A stretch of 13,283 nucleotides of DNA from the NCBI GenBank assembly GCA_902797065.1, contig CADBRK010000005.1:1-13283 (forward strand). Direction: 5' to 3'. The stretch comes from an uncultured Ruminococcus sp. (GTDB taxonomy: Bacteria > Bacillota > Clostridia > Oscillospirales > Acutalibacteraceae). A program made the position numbers and the translations under genes. The number at the start of each line of letters is the position of its first letter. The stretch's first letter is position 1. A model generated the notes under the pieces. It ran no database searches. It was not told the origin of the DNA and saw nothing but the letters and a program-made list of their open reading frames with translations. Below are positions 7,701-13,283 of the stretch, one piece after another.

Positions 7701-10700
7701 ACTGGAAAGAGATGACTTCCGACAGCGAGGGAAGAATATGGAGACCTGCACAGGGTGATACGGTAAGAACTATTGCGGTTAAGCTTCCGACGGAAGAAAA
7801 GGAAGAGCTCAGCCGTATGGTTTCGGTAACAGTCAATATGCAGACGCCGGTAAGGACAGACGGAAGCTTTGACAATACGGCGGCACAGAATTATTTTGTG
7901 GTAACATGTACACAGAGGCAGGCAGGATTAAGTACATATCTGAATTCCGAATACAAATCTGCAGTAACAAATGTATATATACAGGAAACAACACCTGTAA
8001 TAAACATAAAAAAGGTAGATAAAACAAATCATGCGGCACTTCCCGGAGCAAAATTCGGGGTGTACAGAGATGCAGAATGCACACAGCCTGTTATCGATGA
8101 GGGAAAGGGAATAGACCTGACCGAGATAACAACAAACAATCTCGGAATAGCGGCTGCACCGGTACCGTCTGTAGGAACTTATTATCTAAAGGAATTACAG
8201 GCGCCGAACGGGTATGTTTTAAATGACGAAGTAAAAGAGATCACAGCCACAAAAACAACCGAGGTCATAACGGTGGAAGCAGAAAACGAACGAATAACGG
8301 GAAGCGTACATCTGCTGAAAAAGGATCTTGACAATACAGCGGTTGAAAATATTCCCGGCGCAAAGTTTGAACTCTACACGGCTAATGACGAAAAGGTTTA
8401 TACCGACGCAAATTATCACTACATGACAGGTTCTGCCGGAACAAACACAACATTTGTAACCGGAGAGGACGGTCTGACGATAACGGGACTGCCGTGGGGC
8501 AATTACTACTTCAAAGAGACGGAAGCCCCGAAGGGATATGCGCTCAACGAAAACAAAACACCTTTTGCCGTACGTAAAAAAGAAGCCGAAAACGGCACAA
8601 TAAACGTAACCGTCGAGCATTACGACGAAGAACTGACAGCATCACTGAGAATAATCAAGACGGATGCGGAAGATGACGGTCTGTATCTGAGAGGTGCAAG
8701 GTATAACGTTGAGAAGAAATCCGGAGATGACTGGATAGTTGTAAGGAATAATGTAGCAACAAACGCAGTCGGCGAACTGACTGTAGAAGGACTCAAATTC
8801 GGAGAATACAGATTCAAAGAAATGATAGCTCCTAAGGGCTACGATATTTCCAACACAACGAACCCCAAAACGGTGACGCTCACTGCGGACACCGTAGGAG
8901 AAACGTTTGAAGTAAGGCAGAGCGACTCAAAGAAAACAGGTTCGGTACAGCTTACCAAAGTTTCAAATACGGGAGTACCTATCTCGGGCGCGGTATTCAG
9001 CTTGTATAAGCTGAACGGAGAAAAAGACGCAAACGAGAACAGACCCGACGGCGATCCTTCCGATGATCTGATCAGGAGCAGTATCAAAACAGATCACAAG
9101 GGCTTAACCGAAGTAATAGACGGACTTGATTGGGGCAGCTACTACTTTGTTGAAACAAAAGCCGCAAAAGGGTATTCAAAAACCGATGTCAGATACACAT
9201 CGGAGCTGATAACTATCACACCCGACAATGTCGACATTACGCAGGAGGTAACGGCAAGCAACAATCAGATACCCGGAACGGTAACGCTGACAAAGTACAA
9301 ATCAGAGGACAGACTGAAAGAAAACAAAGAACCTCTGGCGGGAGCGATGTTCAGTCTGTATGACAAAGACGATAATCTCATCGCAGCCGGATTATACCGG
9401 GGAACTTATGATGTAAAGACAGGTATAACAACAGGAGAAGAAGTACCCAACGGAAAGCTTACGGTAAAGAATCTCCCGTGGGGATCGTATTACTTCAAAG
9501 AGACAAAAGCCCCCGACGGGTACACCGTATCCGATGTAGTGCGGTTTGCTGTGAATGCGCAGAACTGTATGTCGGAACAACAGCTTGAATGCTACGATGA
9601 CCCTATAACATGCGAGATAACGATCGAAAAAGAGATAGACGACGCACTGCCGCAGTTCGGAAATCCGACGTTCCTGTTTAAGATAACAAATACAGGCACA
9701 GGGAAAACATGGACGGAAGCCTTAACGCTGAACAGCGAAAAGAAATCCGATACGGTAAAGATAAATGTCGAGAGAGGTACATATACCGTAGAGGAAATAG
9801 GCGTATCGAGATATAAACTCTATGATATGAGAGTAGCTGTAAGCGGAGACAATACGCTCGATCAGAATGTAGCGGTTGATGTAAATGAAACCGAGAAGAA
9901 ATTCACATTTACACTTGACGCAAGCGGAGACCGAGGAGATTCGGTACATCTGATATTTGAGAATCATCTTGAAAGCTATGACAAAGACAATCACGTAACG
10001 GCGGCAAGGAATATAATCCCGATCGAGAAAAAGATAACCGGTATAAGCGTGGAATATCTTAAGGATTATATACCGCTGAACAGCAGTGCCGAAGATTCGG
10101 AATACACAATAAACAAGGCAGAAGAATTACAGCTGACGCTGATCTATGACGACGGCTCCACGGTGACGGTGGATCCGAGCGAATTCGGAACGCTGCTGCC
10201 AAAGGGCGGAGTCGGAGATTTCAAAGTATCCAACGGAGTCAACGATGAGTCTAACGAGGTATCGGTAAATGCACAGTATACAGTGGACGGCAAAACGTAC
10301 TACACGACATTCTTTGTAACCGTTGCGCCTGCGGTAGTAAAACCGACTCAGAAGGTCATCTACATGGTGGACGACAACAACGAGTCCTACTTCGACAAGA
10401 ACGGAAAACATCCTACTGCGAATGTTGTAACTTACGTCGGCGGCGAGGTCAAGAGCGGCGAGTATATTGAGGTTATACCGTTAGCGGAAGACATGAAACT
10501 GGTTGCATGGAAAGATAACAGCGGTAATGAGTTCAACAACGAAACCGAGTTGTTATCTTATCTTGAAGAACATCCGGAGATCAATCTTATAACCGTGACA
10601 GCCGTGCTTGATTATATTGATCTTGTTACCGAGATTCCCTATTCCGGCGCAGAATACAAGTATGAAGTTCCGGTGTCGGGTTACTACAAACTCGAGGTAT

Positions 10701-11473
10701 GGGGAGCTTCCGGCGGTGACGGTGCTCAGGGAACTGCATACTACGGTAAATTAACTATGAACAGTCATGCAGGTCATGGCGGATATTCTGTGGGATATAA
10801 GTTCTTTAATAAAGGAGATATTTTGTACGTTTATGTTGGAGGCAAAGGTTTAAAAAATGGACCATCAACCAGCAAAGGTGGCTGGAACGGCGGCGGAAAC
10901 GCAAGTTCCGGTTGGGATTGCGGCGGCGGCGGTGGTATGACGCATATCACAACTACACCTAATAATGCAGCTGTACTAAATCAAACGTGGAATCCTTCCG
11001 GTACACTTATTGTAGCCGGCGGCGGTGGTGGTGCCGATAATTGGCATGGCACAGGAGCTGGAAGTACTGATGGACATGGCTACTCAGGCGATGACGGTTC
11101 CGGAGGTCACGGAGGCGGATTAGAAGGAACAAGTGCAATTATTGATGGATATGTCAGTACAGGATATGCCGGTACGCAATCTGCAGGATATTTACAGGGT
11201 ATTGGTCAAACCGGGACAAATAATGATGCCGGCGGCGGTGGCGGCGGCTGGTATGGCGGTAAATCAACAAATCATAACAATGGCGGCGGTGGCGGCGGCT
11301 CCGGCTATATCGACAGCAGCTTGATTAACGCCGAAACGATCGTCGGAAATCAGACCGTACCATATCATAACGGCGCATTGTGCGTTGAGGAAGGCGCAAC
11401 CGAAATGACCGGTAATCTTGGTGACGGATATTCAGTTATTACTTTTGTAGGACGATCCCTGCCAAATGATTAA
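4718..11473 (+). CDS. Giant secreted adhesin: N-terminal novel region, five SpaA/Cna-B domains, ALK/LTK-like glycine-rich C-terminus
   Basis: This 2251-residue secreted protein starts at TTG 4718, with AAGGAGG at 4704-4710 and 7-base spacing. An ordinary Sec signal (1-31) ends FPVSA. Residues about 32-1090 match no family I recognise; they are Asp/Glu/Tyr-rich and contain a DIDNDGD calcium-loop-like motif (835-841). Five Cna-B/SpaA domains follow at about 1094-1190, 1194-1305, 1307-1406, 1407-1518 and 1519-1628. Each has an early strand Lys (e.g. INIKKVD, VTLTKYK) and a late KE/VE followed by AP-GY or similar (e.g. YYFKETKAPDGY), the usual residues of intramolecular isopeptide bonds. Next come a pilin-like beta domain (about 1630-1755), an Ig-like domain (about 1771-1871), a small InlB-repeat-like domain (about 1874-1968) and a Gly-rich domain (about 1972-2251). 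No membrane helix or sorting motif ends the chain. It probably acts as adhesin or fibre tip; the target is unknown. Confidence 0.87.
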   Translation: MNRRTTVLKRIISFVIIFSMFIPILQFPVSAVSTDGTKKRSGEIVEGTNELNEWIVQAVWSENKEQTISKYETENKSVGIKLTFSFFLNGARRAYEAEEVRFKVRGISDIGRTGPTSRAETTTTQSESDWKLEYDESKDEYTFIYKKPIPKSQEMSGGFQMQWSFPTRQAWDGYVYSSNPVFSVGDESINMPPLTLEYGSKRDLYSIALGHERLTALELEDVKRKFERDYPPLEGEEPKDYLWYKYNNTLSRQTYARGMNKWSYFVAFDIEKDEEFASNPENVYKEMTTDDLTVYMWTTQNGQKVLKELSIESIQDPATGQEVYGFWMFKDKYGDPEWNYQFIMGMDKDKTDGNYVHIETRLIPLFNDETEAILDNEAYLTNEGGHLTAEYVGTNENYFFIYDHYDFWHSKKLANSAYDNGERLANEYYNGRTDRFVLAGSTNRGYKSGSKSPKASGDGEDPYDDPDYVDRVYPQISEPFSFIMGDDKVFVRTRIGKLRELEEDEYNIKAVYVRPNTYYDSYEFDIYITYTQGQSPSEYIYYASGETNDLLRGYVKLPDGVKGFYAEVKNVVGTYSCSVDVDVDFKFDWEKEKQKEYNDQIDPDGSITNVSYMRLVKADGHNFASMPLSHYGGAFRTLLAPYDREKFGEYVYREFQDLSLRTPRTYLDSETYISAFKKEAGSAVYNSYIQSTGTISADEDGPLKKFSVYTVIPKDVLFDRNLGNIEFVQDGSHVLRATGTDGYVLDESDFKDHVSYSIRQDEIGRYVVTADFDFSDMPIEISTGAKLTIKIPVYITVADYAADVTAVYTAESFTAIHDDGIEKINGSKTQTDLTDIDNDGDKAEIVAHSNSSTRFTVLLKEWIESSTKFVKTEYSGSYVYGEPEEHVRADYKTGIESQDKESYYSYRLDFEIGENPIKDIVFYDAIEPKNVSVFYNSEDIREVNSSWQGTLQSVDISSLLDAGFIGSKVYYLETQIDLEQDGFKDLHAVDNSEYHWKEMTSDSEGRIWRPAQGDTVRTIAVKLPTEEKEELSRMVSVTVNMQTPVRTDGSFDNTAAQNYFVVTCTQRQAGLSTYLNSEYKSAVTNVYIQETTPVINIKKVDKTNHAALPGAKFGVYRDAECTQPVIDEGKGIDLTEITTNNLGIAAAPVPSVGTYYLKELQAPNGYVLNDEVKEITATKTTEVITVEAENERITGSVHLLKKDLDNTAVENIPGAKFELYTANDEKVYTDANYHYMTGSAGTNTTFVTGEDGLTITGLPWGNYYFKETEAPKGYALNENKTPFAVRKKEAENGTINVTVEHYDEELTASLRIIKTDAEDDGLYLRGARYNVEKKSGDDWIVVRNNVATNAVGELTVEGLKFGEYRFKEMIAPKGYDISNTTNPKTVTLTADTVGETFEVRQSDSKKTGSVQLTKVSNTGVPISGAVFSLYKLNGEKDANENRPDGDPSDDLIRSSIKTDHKGLTEVIDGLDWGSYYFVETKAAKGYSKTDVRYTSELITITPDNVDITQEVTASNNQIPGTVTLTKYKSEDRLKENKEPLAGAMFSLYDKDDNLIAAGLYRGTYDVKTGITTGEEVPNGKLTVKNLPWGSYYFKETKAPDGYTVSDVVRFAVNAQNCMSEQQLECYDDPITCEITIEKEIDDALPQFGNPTFLFKITNTGTGKTWTEALTLNSEKKSDTVKINVERGTYTVEEIGVSRYKLYDMRVAVSGDNTLDQNVAVDVNETEKKFTFTLDASGDRGDSVHLIFENHLESYDKDNHVTAARNIIPIEKKITGISVEYLKDYIPLNSSAEDSEYTINKAEELQLTLIYDDGSTVTVDPSEFGTLLPKGGVGDFKVSNGVNDESNEVSVNAQYTVDGKTYYTTFFVTVAPAVVKPTQKVIYMVDDNNESYFDKNGKHPTANVVTYVGGEVKSGEYIEVIPLAEDMKLVAWKDNSGNEFNNETELLSYLEEHPEINLITVTAVLDYIDLVTEIPYSGAEYKYEVPVSGYYKLEVWGASGGDGAQGTAYYGKLTMNSHAGHGGYSVGYKFFNKGDILYVYVGGKGLKNGPSTSKGGWNGGGNASSGWDCGGGGGMTHITTTPNNAAVLNQTWNPSGTLIVAGGGGGADNWHGTGAGSTDGHGYSGDDGSGGHGGGLEGTSAIIDGYVSTGYAGTQSAGYLQGIGQTGTNNDAGGGGGGWYGGKSTNHNNGGGGGGSGYIDSSLINAETIVGNQTVPYHNGALCVEEGATEMTGNLGDGYSVITFVGRSLPND
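7997..9601 (+). repeat. Five consecutive SpaA/Cna-B domain repeats inside the giant adhesin
   Basis: Five domains of about 97-112 residues share a start of the form GSVxLxK, a middle PGAKFELY-like strand, a GLPWGNYYFKE-like strand and APKGY. Variants of the last motif are KELQAPNGY, KETEAPKGY, KEMIAPKGY, VETKAAKGY and KETKAPDGY, so the candidate Glu is kept in all five and the candidate Lys in the first strand is also kept. DNA identity between copies is modest, so this is an old protein-level repeat and not a recent tandem duplication. Confidence 0.85.
10631..11473 (+). other. Glycine-rich domain resembling the ALK/LTK glycine-rich region
   Basis: The domain opens with an aromatic beta segment (YSGAEYKYEVPVSGYYKLEV), then WGASGG and GGYSVGYKF, then LYVYVGGKG. 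It contains four runs of five or six Gly (near 10920, 11016, 11232 and 11283) separated by spacers including LIVAGGGGGAD, GGWYGGKS and GSGYIDSS, and closes with GDGYSVITFVG. The order WGASGG, GGYSVG, vyVGG, GGWNGGG, iVAGGGGGA, GGGGG-GYI and a final GYxxI matches my knowledge of the ALK/LTK glycine-rich family (Pfam ALK_LTK_GRD), in which Gly runs pack as polyglycine-II helices. Two Cys are present (in WDCGG and ALCVEE). Binding specificity cannot be read from sequence. Confidence 0.75.
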
Positions 11474-11496
11474 ACGAAAAAACGGAGGAAGTACGT

Positions 11497-12195
11497 ATGA
11501 AAGGCAATAAAAAATATATAATTTTGATAGGTGCGTTATGCGTACTTCTTTCGATCGGGCTGATAGGGGCAACGTTTGCGTTCCTGTTCGACAGCGACAG
11601 CGCAGAAAATGTGCTGACAGTCGGAGAAATCGACATGATGCTGCAGGAACCGAATTACCCCTCAAATCCGAATGACCGCATACTCGTACCGTATCAGAAG
11701 CTTCCGAAAGACCCTCAGCTGATAAATATCGGCAGTAATGACTGTATCGGATTTATCAAGCTGACTGTACCGCTTGAAGAAAGCATCTTGATAAAATCCG
11801 ACCGCAAAAAAGAAGATACGTCAAAATATCAGGAGATATTCGAGTTCGGAGTAACAACTGGGACGGAAAGTACCACACAGGGAAATATTACATACAACAG
11901 CAAGTGGATATGCTTTAAAGACGCCGAAAACGAAGACGAACATACGCATTCATACTATTTCGGCTACACCGATGTTCTGAATCCGGGCAGCAAAACAGAA
12001 CCGCTGTTTGACTCTGTAATGCTGAAAAGCATACTCGAAAACAGCGAAAACAAAACGGAACATATCCTTGTTGACGGATACGGTATCCAGGCAGGAGAAT
12101 ATCTCGATAAAAGCATAGATGTAAGCAATCTCGATGAAACAAACCTTGAAAAAATCTTTACAATAATAGAAAATCAGAGAGGGATGACAGAATGA
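11497..12195 (+). CDS. SipW-dependent TasA/camelysin-like subunit (class B paralogue)
   Basis: This 232-residue secreted protein has its ATG preceded by GGAGGAAG (11484-11491), 23 bases after the giant gene. The signal has KGNKK, a core at 7-28 and a clear SipW-type end, GATFAFLFDSD (24-34). The mature chain repeats the class B landmarks of the gene upstream of the giant: KDPQLINIG (71-79), IGFIKLTVP, YYFGY (153-157), TEPLFD (167-172) and an IFTIIEN C-terminus. No anchor and no protease motif are seen. A His-containing acidic stretch (ENEDEHTHSYY) is specific to this copy. Because class B genes bracket the giant gene, one may act at each end of it or at different stages of assembly; this is inference. 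Its stop overlaps the next start by four bases (ATGA), implying translational coupling and matched output. Confidence 0.83.
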   Translation: MKGNKKYIILIGALCVLLSIGLIGATFAFLFDSDSAENVLTVGEIDMMLQEPNYPSNPNDRILVPYQKLPKDPQLINIGSNDCIGFIKLTVPLEESILIKSDRKKEDTSKYQEIFEFGVTTGTESTTQGNITYNSKWICFKDAENEDEHTHSYYFGYTDVLNPGSKTEPLFDSVMLKSILENSENKTEHILVDGYGIQAGEYLDKSIDVSNLDETNLEKIFTIIENQRGMTE

Positions 12196-12821
12196 GAAGA
12201 AAAAAAATCTTTATAACAACAGCTGTCATAACTCTTGCGGTTCTGACTGTAATAACAGCATTTGCATATTTTACCAAGGTGATAAATACGCGTGATAACA
12301 GCGTAACCATAGGATACGATTCTGTAGAGATCGTCGAAGAGTTCGTTCCGCCCGAAAAGCAAACCGAGATCACAACATACAAAAAGGCGGTATCCGTAAA
12401 GAATAACGGAACGGTACCGTGCTATGCAAGAGTGTATGTAGAATTCTCCGATTCCGAGATATGCGATATATCATATTTTGCACAGAGTGAAACGGGCAGT
12501 TACTATTCTGCGTCTAAAGACAGCGCGAACCCGGATTCGTATATAATTCACTTACCCGAGAATTGGATATTTGTGCCCGAAAGCGAGGGAGAGAAGCTCG
12601 GAGGGTATTATTACTATACAAAAGTGCTTGCTCCCGAAGATTCGACGTCACTGCTTTTCTCACATGTAAAGACCGATTACACAGGCAGCGAAATAGGTAT
12701 TCGTCAATATGATATTATCGTATATGCTGAATCTCTCCAGACAGTAACAAGCGACAGCGTAGATCACAGCGGTGAAACCGACGGCTGGAGAACTGCCTGG
12801 ACTGAATTCTTAGCAGATTAA
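12192..12821 (+). CDS. SipW-dependent BsaA/TasA-like subunit (class A paralogue), last gene of the operon
   Basis: This 209-residue secreted protein starts at an ATG sharing the sequence ATGA with the previous stop; a GAGAGGGATG stretch just upstream (12177-12186) can serve as ribosome site. The signal is RRKK, a core at 6-24 and AFAYFTK, a SipW-type boundary. The mature chain carries FVPP (51-54) and KKAVSVKNNGTVPCYARVYV (64-83), aligning with FTPP and the VNTGNVP segment of the first subunit gene, so the two are diverged class A relatives. This copy is much shorter and has no acidic tail. A run of Tyr (GGYYYYTKV) precedes the final beta strands, and it ends DGWRTAWTEFLAD with no anchor. A minor pilin, capping or nucleating subunit (compare TapA with TasA) would fit; the sequence does not decide it. 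Confidence 0.82.
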   Translation: MRRKKIFITTAVITLAVLTVITAFAYFTKVINTRDNSVTIGYDSVEIVEEFVPPEKQTEITTYKKAVSVKNNGTVPCYARVYVEFSDSEICDISYFAQSETGSYYSASKDSANPDSYIIHLPENWIFVPESEGEKLGGYYYYTKVLAPEDSTSLLFSHVKTDYTGSEIGIRQYDIIVYAESLQTVTSDSVDHSGETDGWRTAWTEFLAD

Positions 12822-12845
12822 ATTTAATGTAAAAATATGACAATG

Positions 12846-12880
12846 CGGCTGTCGGGATTGATTCGGGCAGCCGTTTTGTT
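12846..12880 (+). terminator. Intrinsic terminator closing the fibre/adhesin operon
   Basis: CGGCTGTC (12846-12853) pairs with GGCAGCCG (12866-12873), one G-U pair included, around a 12-base loop, followed by TTTTGTTGT. It lies 25 bases after the last stop codon. The T tract is interrupted, so termination may be partial. Confidence 0.68.
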
Positions 12881-13283
12881 GTCAGGATCAAAAAAAAAAC
12901 CTCGTCCGTATCGGTATTGCTTGAGTTTTTCGGAATAGTGAGGAACAAAATATTGATGATCCGGAACGACTAAAAAAATTTTCACTTTCTCTGACAGTCG
13001 TTAAACTGCTGTTTTTATGCTGATTATCTTGAAGGAATATAAAGAGACAATTTTGTAAAACGTATAATATATGGAATGGTGAAAAAAACCGCAAACGTTT
13101 GACTGCGGCGTATCGCTTAATGAATTCGTCAAAATGCTCGTTTCTAAATTTGTCTGTTATGACCATTTTTTAAAAAGAATAATAATCTGTTAAAAATAGG
13201 CTTGGTTTTTGCGTTTAAAGTGATGTCTTCATTTTTTTTGAAAAATACCATTGTTTATACTAACCTATAGTAGCTATCGAAGA
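12881..13283. other. Intergenic stretch with no supported gene
   Basis: About 400 bases of AT-rich sequence. I see no coding region with a ribosome site or a recognisable product, no tRNA and no riboswitch. The one structure I can support is a hairpin oriented to the minus strand (separate entry). T-rich sequence with TATACT (13256-13261) and TATAGT (13266-13271) near the window edge could belong to a promoter of a gene beyond it, but no -35 box is correctly spaced. Confidence 0.5.
13082..13108 (-). terminator. Terminator-like hairpin reading on the minus strand
   Basis: Read on the minus strand, CCGCAG and TTGCGG form a 6-base-pair stem (one G-U) around an 8-base loop, followed directly by seven T. 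The loop region contains the 10-base palindrome CAAACGTTTG (13092-13101). No minus-strand gene ends inside the window, so it would serve a gene entering from beyond 13283 with a 3' untranslated region of 150 bases or more. The short stem makes this tentative. Confidence 0.4.

Noticed and set aside
990..12821. Sortase gene expected beside a Cna-B adhesin locus
   Set aside because: No TLxTC-type sortase sequence was seen in any of the genes; the only processing enzyme is the SipW-like peptidase.
12888..13166. 92-residue minus-strand open frame in the 3' flank
   Set aside because: No ribosome site before its ATG, low-complexity Phe/Arg/Ser end, no family resemblance, and a terminator-like hairpin lies inside it.
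13144..13251. 35-codon minus-strand open frame starting ATGGTATTTTTC
   Set aside because: No ribosome site, AT-rich Lys/Phe/Asn content as expected by chance; nothing supports translation.

Overview
The window comes from a low-to-moderate GC Firmicute, most likely an anaerobic gut clostridium of the Ruminococcus/Oscillospirales type. This is inferred from strong Shine-Dalgarno sites with ATG, GTG and TTG starts, a V-type ATP synthase, a SipW-type signal peptidase and a Cna-B/SpaA-repeat surface protein. All recognisable genes are on the + strand.

Layout. (1) 1-646 is the end of a V-type ATP synthase operon: the 3' part of the subunit D gene, then a small unrecognised gene, closed by a good intrinsic terminator at 742-780. 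(2) 781-989 is a promoter and leader region with two exact extended -10 boxes. (3) 990-12821 is one tight, co-directional run of seven genes with gaps of -4 to 55 bases, closed by a terminator at about 12846. In order these are: a SipW-like signal peptidase; a BsaA/TasA-like SipW-dependent subunit (class A); a protein with a Ser/Lys/Glu/Thr repeat stalk and a degenerate sortase-type tail; a second SipW-dependent subunit (class B); a 2251-residue secreted adhesin; another class B subunit; and another class A subunit. (4) 12881-13283 has no gene I can support, only a terminator-like hairpin pointing the other way.

How the genes fit together (inference). SipW would process the small subunits, which would assemble into a TasA/BsaA-like extracellular fibre. 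The repeat-stalk protein has the only membrane/wall anchor and would be the base. The giant protein carries five Cna-B/SpaA domains, each with candidate isopeptide Lys and Glu, and ends in a glycine-rich domain resembling the ligand-binding glycine-rich region of the ALK/LTK receptors. It has no anchor of its own and could be the tip or a cross-linked component.

The most interesting points are this apparently self-contained fibre/adhesin locus, the mirror-like A-B-giant-B-A gene order, the ALK/LTK-like C-terminus whose codon use differs from the rest of its gene, and the missing anchor on the giant protein.
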